From assembly GCF_004000785.1 (NCBI RefSeq), contig NZ_BILX01000027.1:20324-84323 (forward strand): a DNA stretch of 64,000 bases. Direction: 5' to 3'. Shown here piece after piece: positions 1-8,085 of this stretch. Each line of letters starts with the position of its first letter. The first letter of the stretch is position 1. A model generated the notes under the pieces. It saw only the letters and a program-made list of their open reading frames with translations, did no database searches and had not been told where the DNA came from. The DNA comes from Paenibacillus ehimensis NBRC 15659. GTDB taxonomy: Bacteria; Bacillota; Bacilli; Paenibacillales; NBRC-103111. The translations under genes were made by a program, and so were the position numbers.

Positions 1-126
1 TTGCAGATCGCCGCTCGGCGTTTGATGCCGGGCATCAGACTCCTCCGCCGGCTTGGCGCCGCCGCAAGCGCCCAGCATCAGCAGAAGGGCGGTTGAAGCC
101 AGAACTACCGTTGCGCGTCGTAACAA
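1..126 (-). CDS. Lipoprotein, N-terminal part only (cut by window edge)
   Basis: Minus-strand reading frame that runs off the left edge; 42 codons are visible. The N-terminus has basic residues (LRR), a hydrophobic core and a lipobox ending LMLGAC, so the product should be exported and lipid-anchored outside the membrane. After the Cys comes a short linker (GGAKPAEES), typical of a substrate-binding or other surface lipoprotein. I chose the TTG at 126 because AGAGGTGA sits five bases upstream; an in-frame GTG at 135 has no spaced ribosome binding site. A good promoter lies at 163-192. The function cannot be told from this fragment. Confidence 0.7.
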   Translation of the reverse strand, partial: MLRRATVVLASTALLLMLGACGGAKPAEESDARHQTPSGDLQ

Positions 127-162
127 TGGATTCACCTCTTCGCATTCGCTTTATTCGATCAG

Positions 163-192
163 ATTATACCATACCCTCGTATACCATGACAA
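163..192 (-). promoter_or_regulatory. Sigma-A-type promoter of the edge lipoprotein gene
   Basis: On the minus strand TTGTCA (187-192) and a perfect TATAAT (163-168) are separated by 18 bp. The promoter fires leftwards into the lipoprotein gene whose start is about 37 bp downstream. Confidence 0.6.
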
Positions 193-383
193 AAGCAGCT
201 CGGCGTCCGCCGCGTTTATCGATACTGTCAGGATCGCTTGAAGAAGATCAAGCTCTTGCAGGTCTATGCGATCTCTCCTTCACGACCCTGCGCGCAAACA
301 ATTGCCTTTCTCAAGCTTTCAAAATGAAATGGATTGTATCCCATAATAGTGGAAATTTATCCCTCCTCACCTCTATACCGATA

Positions 384-434
384 TGCCATAATAAAAAGGA
401 ATGAGCCTTAGAGACCTTATATGCCAAGAGGAGG
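384..434 (+). promoter_or_regulatory. Possible extended -10 promoter and ribosome binding site of the ACP operon
   Basis: The 316-bp divergent gap 127-442 holds the lipoprotein promoter on one strand and, on the other, TGC followed by CATAAT (387-392), an extended -10 form without a clear -35. AGGAGG at 429-434 lies eight bases before the GTG at 443. Nothing else was recognised in the gap. Confidence 0.3.
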
Positions 435-442
435 GAATTGAT

Positions 443-715
443 GTGTTTGATACGATCGTCCAAATTTTGTGCCAAATTAAGGAGGGCAGCCCGTCGCTGC
501 GGGAAAGGCTTACGCTCGAAACGGATCTGAACGACGATGTCGGACTGGATTCGCTGCAAATGATCAACTTTATGGTCAAGGTAGAGGAAGAGCTGAGGAT
601 CGAGATCGATTACGACGAATTCGATTATAGTCACCTTCGCTCCATCGGCACGTTTATCGACTTCTTAAACCGGTGCGCTCCGGCGGCGGGCACTTACGAG
701 CATGCTGTCGAGTAA
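443..715 (+). CDS. Acyl/peptidyl carrier protein
   Basis: A 90-residue carrier protein. The motif GLDSL places the phosphopantetheine-accepting serine at residue 37, and the flanking amphipathic helices and acidic character fit the ACP/PCP family (usually 75-100 residues). GTG at 443 is taken as the start because GAGGAGGGA lies upstream; a longer in-frame start at 401 has no such site. The gene overlaps the following ATP-grasp gene by 14 bases, implying translational coupling. Next to an ATP-grasp ligase and a BtrH-like protein, the best analogy is BtrI of butirosin biosynthesis, which carries an amino acid rather than a fatty acid. That role is inference; it lies apart from any fatty-acid synthesis genes. 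Confidence 0.88.
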   Translation: MFDTIVQILCQIKEGSPSLRERLTLETDLNDDVGLDSLQMINFMVKVEEELRIEIDYDEFDYSHLRSIGTFIDFLNRCAPAAGTYEHAVE

Positions 716-2072
716 ATCCGCTGTCGCTTTGCGCAAAACGGTCATGGGTACGTTTGACCCGGAAACGCGCTGGAGAGATCCTCTGCTGTCGATGCTGCCC
801 CGGATTCCCGATCCTGAACGAGACAGGATCGTTCTTTGCATGGATGAACTGCTCTTCCCGCTCTGCGGGCCTGACGATATATTGGTTACCCGCTGCCGGA
901 TCGACGATGCGCTGCTGGATTATTTTTCCAAGCTGGGCGTCTCGTTCGAACACCGCAGCGTCATCGATTTGACTTCGCCGGAGGCCGGGGAAGCGCTGCG
1001 CACGGAGCATTTCTCGTCGTGCGTATTCAAGCTCGCTTCCAGGGACGGAATCCCCGGGTTCGGTGCGGACAAGCCGTATGTGCTTGAGCCGTACGCGGTA
1101 ACGGAGGAGGCGCACGAATACGCAGGGAAGGATATTTTCGCGAACCCGCTTCCGGATTTGGCTGTGGTGAAGCGCGTGAATTCCAAGCTGTATCACCATC
1201 GGCTGCTGGAGGACACAGGCATGGGCACTTACGGTACGCCGGCCATGAGTGCGGAGGAAGTGGGACAATACGGCACCGAGCTGCTGCGTAAAGGCGCTTT
1301 TCTGATTAAGGACCCGTTCGGCGTTTCCGGAAAAGGCAATCAGCTGATCGAAAGCCCGGCGCTGCTGAAGCGGATCGTTTCGCACCTGCGGAAGCAAGAA
1401 AAAGCAGGGTCCCAGACGCTCTTTTTGCTCGAACCGCTATTGCCCAAGGCAGCGGACTTCTCCAGTCAATGGCTGCTTGAGCCGGACGGCTCCCGGCAAC
1501 TGATTTCCGTCCAGCGGATGATGAACCGCCAGCAAAATTACGGAGGCTCCGTCACGGCGGAAGCCGCCTTTGTGAACTCCCTCGAACAAAAAGGCTACTT
1601 TAGCATGCTCGAAGCGGCCCTGCACGAGCTGTTTCTCGACGGCTATTTTGGATACGTTTGCTTCGACTCGATGATGCTGGAGGATGGAGAACTAGTTCCC
1701 ATCGTCGAAATTAACGCCCGCATGTCGATGGGACTTATCAATGCCCATCTGGACCGGCTGCTTGCTGGATGGAACCTTAAGGGCTGGCTAACCTATCTGT
1801 CCGTCGCTCTGCCGGATGAATTCCGCTTCGAACGGCTGCTTGAAGCGCTGGAGGCCGAGCGGCTGTTGTTTACACCGCTGCGGCAAAGCGGGATCATGCC
1901 GCTTTCCTCCGGTACGTTAACCGTAAACGCCGGTCCGGGCGGATGGTCGAAGGGGAAGCCGAAAGGCCGGTTGTATGTGTCGGCAATCGGACTGACGGGG
2001 GAGGCCCGGGAAGACGCATTGGCGCGGCTGAAGCAAGTGCTGCATGACCTCTCGGTTAAAGTATTCCATTAA
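702..2072 (+). CDS. ATP-grasp ligase, possible amino acid:carrier protein ligase (BtrJ/PGM1-like)
   Basis: A 456-residue protein with ATP-grasp features: a nucleotide-binding Lys in LIKDPFGVSGKG (K203), a downstream FLLEPLL strand, and a metal/catalytic cluster VEINAR near residues 335-340. The N-terminal 150 residues look like a pre-ATP-grasp domain, and the last 100 residues form a separate small domain, as in PGM1/BtrJ-type ligases. ATP-grasp enzymes join a carboxylate to an amine or thiol through an acyl phosphate. In butirosin synthesis BtrJ loads glutamate on the carrier BtrI. The 14-base overlap with the ACP gene suggests this enzyme loads that carrier. The amino acid used cannot be read from the sequence. 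An alternative start is ATG 744. Confidence 0.72.
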   Translation: MLSSKSAVALRKTVMGTFDPETRWRDPLLSMLPRIPDPERDRIVLCMDELLFPLCGPDDILVTRCRIDDALLDYFSKLGVSFEHRSVIDLTSPEAGEALRTEHFSSCVFKLASRDGIPGFGADKPYVLEPYAVTEEAHEYAGKDIFANPLPDLAVVKRVNSKLYHHRLLEDTGMGTYGTPAMSAEEVGQYGTELLRKGAFLIKDPFGVSGKGNQLIESPALLKRIVSHLRKQEKAGSQTLFLLEPLLPKAADFSSQWLLEPDGSRQLISVQRMMNRQQNYGGSVTAEAAFVNSLEQKGYFSMLEAALHELFLDGYFGYVCFDSMMLEDGELVPIVEINARMSMGLINAHLDRLLAGWNLKGWLTYLSVALPDEFRFERLLEALEAERLLFTPLRQSGIMPLSSGTLTVNAGPGGWSKGKPKGRLYVSAIGLTGEAREDALARLKQVLHDLSVKVFH

Positions 2073-2093
2073 CGGAAGGGCAGGGGGCTGTCC

Positions 2094-3194
2094 ATGACCA
2101 AGGATGCGATCACGCTGCTCGCCTCGGGCAATTCGCTCGGCGCCTATATTCCTGCCATTCATCTGCGGGAAACCCTTGCGCGCCGACATGTTCGGGCGGA
2201 AGTGCAGGTGCTTGAAACGCTCTACCGCGAGGAGACCCGCAGCAAAATCAATGGGTATAAAAAAGCGTTCCACAACAACTTTTCCGTCGCCTTGACCGGC
2301 CATAGGCTGGCCAAGGACATCAGCCCGAATCTCGACGATTCGGCGGTCCGCCGGCTGCATGCGCATTGGCGGCAAACGGGCTGCGCGACATTTATCGCAT
2401 TCACGGGGTTTTGGCTGCCTGTTCTCGAAGCCTACAAGGAGGTTGCGGGGTTTCCCGTCCATATCGAATGGATTCGTATGGATGCTTGCGACACCCCTTC
2501 GTATAAGGTTTACAAGTCGTCCTACGAAGCGTACCGCAATGTGCGGTTTTACGAACCCGCGCTCGAAGGCCCCGGTTATTGGATTGCGCCGCCGGACGCA
2601 GAAGCTGTGCCCTTCGAGGACCGGAAAGACCGGTTTCTGATTCATGGCGGCGGCTGGGGGATCGGCACCTACCGGGACAAAATCGAGCGGCTGCGGCGCG
2701 GCGGCTGCTCGCTGGATATGATTGCGTATGACGAGAGCGAAGTGCAGGAGGACGATGGAGAAACCCGCTATTTTATGGTGGATCCCGAGTGGAGTCCGTG
2801 GATCAAGGACGCCGGCGGAGCGCATACCTATCCTCCGATGCTGGAGCTTGTGAGACGGCAGGGGACGGTCGAAAAGCAGAGGCTGCCGGACTACGCTTCT
2901 TACCTGGAGCTCGTTCGCTTAAGCCGGGCGATTATCAGCAAGCCGGGAGGCGCTACCTTGAACGATTCACTGGTATACGCCACGCCGCTGCTGCTGCTTG
3001 AGCCGTTCGGATACCACGAGGAAAGCAATGCCGCTTTTTGGAAGCGGTGCGGATTCGGCATCGGCTATGACGATTGGGAGGAGGACGGTTTTCCGATCAC
3101 GTCTTTGCAGGCCTGCCACGAACGGCTGCGAAAGCAGCGAATTGCAGCCAGCAATTACGGGAGGGAATTGGATACGATCCTTGCAAAAAGATGA
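2094..3194 (+). CDS. GT-B-fold glycosyltransferase-like protein
   Basis: A 366-residue soluble protein. The N-terminus (LLASGNSLGAYIPAIHL) resembles the first Rossmann motif of UDP-glycosyltransferases. The C-terminal half has IISKPGGATLNDSLVYATPL followed by EPFGYHE, the sugar-nucleotide-binding region of MurG/UGT-type enzymes. FLIHGGGWGIG near residue 180 starts the second domain. It would transfer a sugar from a nucleotide donor; donor and acceptor are unknown. The strong site GGAAGGGCAGGGGG precedes the ATG, and only 21 bases separate it from the ATP-grasp gene. It could glycosylate the product on which the carrier-bound acyl group is placed. Epimerase-like activity of the same fold is a less likely alternative. 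Confidence 0.65.
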   Translation: MTKDAITLLASGNSLGAYIPAIHLRETLARRHVRAEVQVLETLYREETRSKINGYKKAFHNNFSVALTGHRLAKDISPNLDDSAVRRLHAHWRQTGCATFIAFTGFWLPVLEAYKEVAGFPVHIEWIRMDACDTPSYKVYKSSYEAYRNVRFYEPALEGPGYWIAPPDAEAVPFEDRKDRFLIHGGGWGIGTYRDKIERLRRGGCSLDMIAYDESEVQEDDGETRYFMVDPEWSPWIKDAGGAHTYPPMLELVRRQGTVEKQRLPDYASYLELVRLSRAIISKPGGATLNDSLVYATPLLLLEPFGYHEESNAAFWKRCGFGIGYDDWEEDGFPITSLQACHERLRKQRIAASNYGRELDTILAKR

Positions 3195-3224
3195 AGGACG
3201 GAGATCTACGATCAGGAGGACGCC

Positions 3225-4211
3225 ATGGAACGGATCCGGGTGAACGGGCTGCATAAATCCTACGATTATTACACGAAGGAAGCGGGTCTCCGGCATTCCT
3301 TGAAAAATTTGTTTTCCCGCAAAATGTTGACAAAGGAAGCGGTCAAGCCGATTTCGTTCGAGATCGCCCCCGGGGAATGCGTAGGCTTCATTGGGCCGAA
3401 CGGAGCCGGGAAGACGACGACGCTAAAGATGCTTTCCGGGATACTTCATCCGACAGGCGGGGAAGCTTCGGTATTTGGCCATACGCCCTGGGAGCGCAAA
3501 AACGAATTCAAGCGCATCTTCTCGCTCGTCATGGGGCAAAAAAATCAGCTGTGGGTCGATTTGCCGGCCATCGAATCGATCTACCTGAACAAATGCATTT
3601 ACCAGATTCCGGACGATGCCTACGAGCGGATGCTTGCCGAGCTGTCGGAGATGCTGGACGCGAAGCATCTGCTGCATGTTCAGGTCCGACGGCTGTCGCT
3701 CGGCGAGCGGATGAAGATGGAGCTGATCGCGGCGCTCATCCACAGCCCCAAGCTGTTGTTTCTGGATGAGCCGACCATCGGCCTCGATCTGATCTCGCAG
3801 AAGAAGATCCGGGAGTTTCTGACCTATTACAACGAGCAATTCAACGCAACCTTGATTTTGACCAGCCATTATATGAAGGATATCGAGGACGTCTGCAAGC
3901 GCACGATCGTCATTAGCGAAGGCCGGATCTTGTATGACGGCGATTTTAAGAAGATTAACGAGCTGTTCAACGAAGTCAAGGTCCTGAACGTTCAGTTTTC
4001 CGAACCGGTGCCGGAAGAAAGCCTGAGGCCGCTCGGCTGCGTCACGAAGCGCGACTCCTATCACGCGGTAATCGAACTGCCCAAGGAGCATTTGAAGCCG
4101 GTATCCCGGATGCTGCTGGACCGGTTTCCGGTGGTCGACTTCACGGTGGCGGACCTCCCGCTTGAAGAAAGCATTGCCAAGCTGTACGGCAAAGAAGTAG
4201 CCACCGGATGA
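3225..4211 (+). CDS. ABC-2-type transporter ATP-binding protein
   Basis: A 328-residue ATPase. Walker A is GPNGAGKTTT near residues 57-66, the signature is LSLGERMKME near 161 (LSLGE instead of LSGGQ, as in many ABC-2 exporters), Walker B is LLFLDEP, and the switch His is in LTSHYM. A C-terminal extension of about 90 residues resembles that of drug or polysaccharide exporter ATPases. It probably powers export of the product of the operon. No membrane-spanning partner is encoded in this operon or elsewhere in the window, which is odd for this class. AGGAGGA precedes the ATG. Confidence 0.9.
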   Translation: MERIRVNGLHKSYDYYTKEAGLRHSLKNLFSRKMLTKEAVKPISFEIAPGECVGFIGPNGAGKTTTLKMLSGILHPTGGEASVFGHTPWERKNEFKRIFSLVMGQKNQLWVDLPAIESIYLNKCIYQIPDDAYERMLAELSEMLDAKHLLHVQVRRLSLGERMKMELIAALIHSPKLLFLDEPTIGLDLISQKKIREFLTYYNEQFNATLILTSHYMKDIEDVCKRTIVISEGRILYDGDFKKINELFNEVKVLNVQFSEPVPEESLRPLGCVTKRDSYHAVIELPKEHLKPVSRMLLDRFPVVDFTVADLPLEESIAKLYGKEVATG

Positions 4212-4268
4212 CCCTGCAAGGGAAAACAATCGTGGTGCCTATGAAAGGCAAAGGGGGGAGTTTATGCT

Positions 4269-5327
4269 ATGAACCGGTACCAATTGCCGCTCCAGCCGCC
4301 GCCGATCAAGGGCTTCTTGCGCTGGGCGTATACGTTATCGATTACGCACAATTACGAAGAGACGCTGCCTTGGTATTATACCAATTTCATCCAAATGTCG
4401 TGCACAAAGTATTTTCTGGAGAAACGGCAGACGTTTTTTTTCGATTTTTTCCGGGGCAAGCCGAACGAGCTGAATTTCAACAATCCGTTTCTGCTGACCT
4501 GCGCCGTCAATTATGAGCTGTTGTCGGGCTATCGGCCGGATGAGCTTGTCGAGTTTATGATCGGGCGCATCAAGCAAGGCTATTATGCGATCGTCTTCAT
4601 CGACGAATCGAAAATTACGGCCAGCCCTGCCTATGAGGGCGATGCTTTTCCCCATCATCTGATGCTCTCCGGATACGACTTGAAGGAACGAACGTTCGAT
4701 GTGTCGATGTTCGATTTCAATCAGGTGTACCGGACGTTCAAAATCCCGTTCGAGGAATTCATTAGCGCCTGCGAATCGATGAAGCGGCTTATTGAAAGCG
4801 GACTTGAGTCGGATCACCATACGTTTTTTTACCGGTTTAACGGGGGGCATCCCTTTGCGTTCGATCCGGTGGCGGTCGCGGATCAGCTGCGCGATTATTT
4901 GAACAGCGAGACCCATTTGAACCGGATCAACTATAACCCGGACGGGGAAGTGTTCGGCCTGGAGACATACGAGTATCTCCAAATGTATTTCAAGGCCGCT
5001 GCGGAGCGGCATCCCGCATTGGTGTGGCCCAATGCCGTAAGGCATCTGCATTTGCTCTGGGAGCATAAAAAGGTGATGGCGGATCGAATCCGGTACTTCA
5101 CGCAGCGCGGCATCATTGAGCAGGACGAGGAGCTGCAGCAGACGTTCGAGGAGCTCGCGAACAAGGCGAAGCTGCTGCGCGATCAGCTGGCCATTGCGGA
5201 AATGAAGGGCGATGACCGCATTTACGCGAAGATGCCCGCGAAGCTGGAGGCGATTAAGGAAAGAGAACCGGAACTGCTGGAGCGCTTGTTGAAGCGCGTG
5301 GAGGCGGGCCAGCCGGTAGGAACATAG
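4269..5327 (+). CDS. BtrH N-terminal-like papain-fold acyltransferase/peptidase
   Basis: A 352-residue soluble protein with the layout of the butirosin BtrH N-terminal family. Near the N-terminus lie candidate nucleophile cysteines (C45 in QMSCTKYF and C78 in LLTCAVNYEL). Then comes the block YYAIVFIDES, followed by FPHHLMLSGYD with the His and Asp (H129/H130, D137) expected of a papain-like triad. The C-terminus is a long charged helical region. BtrH moves a gamma-glutamyl acyl group from its carrier protein to an aminoglycoside amine. Here it ends an operon with an ACP and an ATP-grasp ligase, which supports an acyl-ACP-dependent transfer. The acceptor is unknown. AAAGGGGGGAG precedes the ATG, and a terminator follows at 5340. 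Confidence 0.65.
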   Translation: MNRYQLPLQPPPIKGFLRWAYTLSITHNYEETLPWYYTNFIQMSCTKYFLEKRQTFFFDFFRGKPNELNFNNPFLLTCAVNYELLSGYRPDELVEFMIGRIKQGYYAIVFIDESKITASPAYEGDAFPHHLMLSGYDLKERTFDVSMFDFNQVYRTFKIPFEEFISACESMKRLIESGLESDHHTFFYRFNGGHPFAFDPVAVADQLRDYLNSETHLNRINYNPDGEVFGLETYEYLQMYFKAAAERHPALVWPNAVRHLHLLWEHKKVMADRIRYFTQRGIIEQDEELQQTFEELANKAKLLRDQLAIAEMKGDDRIYAKMPAKLEAIKEREPELLERLLKRVEAGQPVGT

Positions 5328-5339
5328 CCAGAAAAGAGA

Positions 5340-5368
5340 AACAGCTGCTCGTGGGCGGCTGTTTTTTC
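5340..5368 (+). terminator. Rho-independent terminator of the ACP/ATP-grasp/BtrH operon
   Basis: AACAGC (5340-5345) pairs with GCTGTT (5358-5363) around a short GC-containing loop, followed by a run of T. It closes the five-gene operon 13 bp after its last stop codon. Confidence 0.75.
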
Positions 5369-5405
5369 ATGCGCGGCGGTTTGGAGTCTGGATTGCATTT
5401 TATAG

Positions 5406-5453
5406 TTGAACCGACCGTTGCTTCGACATATACTATATCGTAACGATATGTCG
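5406..5453 (+). promoter_or_regulatory. Promoter with nested dyad operator upstream of padR
   Basis: TTGAAC (5406-5411) and TATACT (5429-5434) are 17 bp apart. The -10 is overlapped by CGACATAT (5424-5431) and its inverted copy ATATGTCG (5446-5453). Inside lies a second perfect palindrome, ATATCGT-A-ACGATAT (5435-5449). PadR-type repressors bind such ATGT/ACAT dyads, so autoregulation by the next gene is likely. Confidence 0.6.
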
Positions 5454-5480
5454 ACACGATATAAAAAGAGGAGGGTCACG

Positions 5481-6020
5481 ATGTACGACTTATTCGTTTT
5501 AGGGGAGTTGATGATCGGAGACACCCACGGCTACCAGCTTCAAGAAAGACTGAAGCGCGCCGTTGGCCCGGTCCGGCAGATCAGCTCGGGAACGCTGTAT
5601 CCGCTTCTTTCCCGGCTCGTGGAGCGCGGGTGGATCAATCTCCGGCTTGAGGAGCCGAAGGGCGGGAGAGTGCGGAAAATTTACAAGCTGACGGAGGCCG
5701 GAAGAGAACGGTTTTTCGAGCTGATGGTCAGCCCGCTGGATTACACCGCCGAGACGGAGCTGATGTTCCATTTCAAGATGTCCAACTTTCCTTTTGTCAC
5801 AAAAGAAGTCCGGTTGGCGTCATTAGAGCAGTATCTGAATTACCTTCAGCACAACCTGAAATATGTCGACTCGGAGACCCGCATGGTTTCCAGCAAGAAG
5901 ATGGACGAGCGGAAGCGCGCGCAAGTGCTGCGAATGCTCGATCACCGGAAGCATGTCGGGCTGGCGGATGCGGAGTGGGTCGCGAAGGAGCTGGAGCGCA
6001 TGAAAACAGCCAAGGAATAG
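5481..6020 (+). CDS. PadR family transcriptional repressor
   Basis: A 179-residue regulator. The N-terminal winged helix shows the PadR pattern HGYQLQERL and ISSGTLYPLLSRLVERGWI, followed by a wing rich in basic and Gly residues and a C-terminal helical dimerisation arm. PadR proteins repress efflux or detoxification genes until they bind a phenolic or drug-like ligand. The start at 5481 follows AGAGGAGG. The MFS pump and the arylamine N-acetyltransferase directly downstream on the same strand are the likely targets. The dyad over its own promoter suggests that it controls the whole three-gene unit. Confidence 0.9.
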   Translation: MYDLFVLGELMIGDTHGYQLQERLKRAVGPVRQISSGTLYPLLSRLVERGWINLRLEEPKGGRVRKIYKLTEAGRERFFELMVSPLDYTAETELMFHFKMSNFPFVTKEVRLASLEQYLNYLQHNLKYVDSETRMVSSKKMDERKRAQVLRMLDHRKHVGLADAEWVAKELERMKTAKE

Positions 6021-6071
6021 CAGGCATCATGCAGCTTTGAAATTTTGACTACTTCGAGGAGGAAACAAAAG

Positions 6072-7220
6072 ATGGAGCGTCTATGGACCAAGCCCTTCAT
6101 TCAGCTGACGGCAGGCATGCTGTTCCTGTTCACGGGCTTCTACTTGCTGCTGCCGACAATGCCGCTGTTCATCAAGCAACTAGGCGGCAGCGAGGCGCAG
6201 GTCGGATTTGTCGTCGGCGTATTCACGCTGTCCGCGGTTATTTTTCGCCCGATTGTCGGGGGCTTGCTGGACCGGTACGGCCGCAGGCCTTTTATCGTAT
6301 GGGGGCTGCTGCTCTTCGTCGTGGCGATGTATTTGTACAGTTGGGCAGGCGGTATTATGGTTTTGCTTTTGCTGCGGATCGTGCACGGCATGAGCTGGGC
6401 GCTGTCTACGACGGCCGTCGGGACGGCCATTACGGATGTGATTCCACCCGCCCGGCGCGGGGAGGGGATGGGCTGGTACGGGATGGCGATGACCGTAGCC
6501 ATGGCCATCGGTCCGATGCTGGGGATATGGATGCTGCAAAAGCTTTCGTTTCACGGTCTGTTCTTGTACGCTACCGGCTTTGCGGCCATTGCTCTGCTCT
6601 TGGCTCTTGGAACCAAAATCCCGTTTCAACCGAAAGCGGCCGCCGGGCGGATTCAATTGGTCGAAAAGTCGGTATTGTCCGTGACGGTGGCGATTTTCTT
6701 TCTGGCCGTTCCTTATGGAGGCATTACGACCTTCCTGCCGCTTTTCGCCGAATCGATCAAGGTGAATCCGGGTACTTTTTTTCTGGTCTACGCCGTGGCG
6801 CTGACGCTGATTCGTCCCATCGCCGGAAAGCTCTCGGACCGGTACGGCGAGACGTTTATCATCGTGCCGGCGCTTGGGACGACGGTGGCGGCGCTGCTCG
6901 TTTTGAGCTTCTCCAGCGGGCTGTCCGGCGTGATCGTAGCGGCCGTATTGTACGGGATCGGATTCGGCTCCGCACAGCCGGCGCTCCAGGCGGCAACGCT
7001 GCGTCTTGCGCCTGCAGACCGCAAAGGGGTGGCCAACGCTTCGTTCTTTACCGCGTTCGACTTGGGCATCGGGCTTGGCGCCATTGTGCTCGGCTGGGTT
7101 TCCCAGCATACGGGGTACCCGGCCTTGTTCACGGTTAGCGCCGTGTCGGTGGCAATTTCTTTGATCCTGTTTGCCGTCTTCGTAAGACAGCTGCTGCGCG
7201 CTGCGCTGCCGCAAAATTAA
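6072..7220 (+). CDS. MFS multidrug/metabolite efflux transporter
   Basis: A 382-residue protein with about 12 hydrophobic segments. The loop motif between helices 2 and 3 is GGLLDRYGRRP, and its repeat-half counterpart is GKLSDRYGE, both diagnostic of the major facilitator superfamily. Such proteins export drugs or metabolites by proton antiport. AGGAGGAAA precedes the ATG at 6072; a TTG 27 bases upstream has no ribosome binding site. It sits 51 bp after padR and 29 bp before the N-acetyltransferase, a combined efflux and modification unit. The substrate is unknown. Confidence 0.9.
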   Translation: MERLWTKPFIQLTAGMLFLFTGFYLLLPTMPLFIKQLGGSEAQVGFVVGVFTLSAVIFRPIVGGLLDRYGRRPFIVWGLLLFVVAMYLYSWAGGIMVLLLLRIVHGMSWALSTTAVGTAITDVIPPARRGEGMGWYGMAMTVAMAIGPMLGIWMLQKLSFHGLFLYATGFAAIALLLALGTKIPFQPKAAAGRIQLVEKSVLSVTVAIFFLAVPYGGITTFLPLFAESIKVNPGTFFLVYAVALTLIRPIAGKLSDRYGETFIIVPALGTTVAALLVLSFSSGLSGVIVAAVLYGIGFGSAQPALQAATLRLAPADRKGVANASFFTAFDLGIGLGAIVLGWVSQHTGYPALFTVSAVSVAISLILFAVFVRQLLRAALPQN

Positions 7221-7249
7221 TGCCAAAAGTGGGAATGGAGGAAATGTAA

Positions 7250-7999
7250 ATGGACGTAAGTTTTTACTTGCAGCGCATCCAAATGACAGAACCCGCTCAA
7301 ACGACCTTGGAAGGCTTGACGCTGCTGCAGAAGCGGCATGTGACCCGAATCCCTTTTGAAAATTTGGATATTCTGCGCGGCATTCCGATCTCGCTTCGGA
7401 CCGGCGACCTCTTCGATAAACTCGTTAACCGGCGGAGGGGAGGCGTCTGCTATGAGTTAAACGGTCTGTTTAGCGAGCTGCTGCGCCGGACCGGCTTCAA
7501 TGCCCATTTGATTGCCGCAACCGTCTATCGGGGGGACGGCCAATGGGGGACGGAAGGCTCGCATGCCACCAATCTCGTAACTTTAGAGGGAGGCTCATAT
7601 TTGGTTGACGTCGGGTTTGGGGGCAACTCCCCGCGCCGGCCGGTGCCCATGACCGGGGAGGAGATTCGGGACGCGGACGGCTTTTATCGGATCAGACCGT
7701 TTCCTGAACTGCGGAACGGTTATGTTTTGGAGAAAAAGGAGGACCGGGACTGGACCATGCTGTACAGGTTTGGTACGGACCCGAAGCAATTGGACGATTT
7801 TGCCGAGGTGTGCGATGTGACGCAATACGCCCCGGAATCGCCGTTCAACAAGGTTTATTTCTTGATGAAGGTGACGGAGGAAGGCAGGATGACGCTGTAC
7901 GATCGTTCTTTGACTGTGGTCGACGGCCTCCGTAAAACAAAAGAAACTGTCGAAGCCGACCATATCGACGACATCTTGGACCGGTTTCTCGCTCCCTGA
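7250..7999 (+). CDS. nat: Arylamine N-acetyltransferase
   Basis: A 249-residue enzyme with the NAT catalytic triad: Cys67 in RRGGVCYELN, His105 in GSHATNLV and Asp120 in LVDVGFGG. It transfers acetyl groups from acetyl-CoA to arylamines, arylhydroxylamines or hydrazines in the cytosol and so detoxifies aromatic amines. Length and motif order match the bacterial family. GGAGGAAAT precedes the ATG. Co-transcription with a PadR repressor and an efflux pump suggests that the unit answers to an aromatic compound. Confidence 0.95.
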   Translation: MDVSFYLQRIQMTEPAQTTLEGLTLLQKRHVTRIPFENLDILRGIPISLRTGDLFDKLVNRRRGGVCYELNGLFSELLRRTGFNAHLIAATVYRGDGQWGTEGSHATNLVTLEGGSYLVDVGFGGNSPRRPVPMTGEEIRDADGFYRIRPFPELRNGYVLEKKEDRDWTMLYRFGTDPKQLDDFAEVCDVTQYAPESPFNKVYFLMKVTEEGRMTLYDRSLTVVDGLRKTKETVEADHIDDILDRFLAP

Positions 8000-8012
8000 G
8001 TCCGGCGTACCG

Positions 8013-8042
8013 TTGCAGCCGCTCCGGCGCATGACATATAAT
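8013..8042 (+). promoter_or_regulatory. Promoter of the aldo/keto reductase gene
   Basis: TTGCAG (8013-8018) and TATAAT (8037-8042) are separated by 18 bp, ending 43 bp before the start codon. Confidence 0.6.
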
Positions 8043-8085
8043 AACGACAGACTTGCGAGAACAGGGCAGAGGAGCGTACATACGT

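Noticed and set aside
4208..4516. 102-codon frame overlapping the end of the ABC ATPase gene and the start of the BtrH-like gene
   Set aside because: Out of frame with the BtrH-like gene, which has the better ribosome binding site and family motifs.
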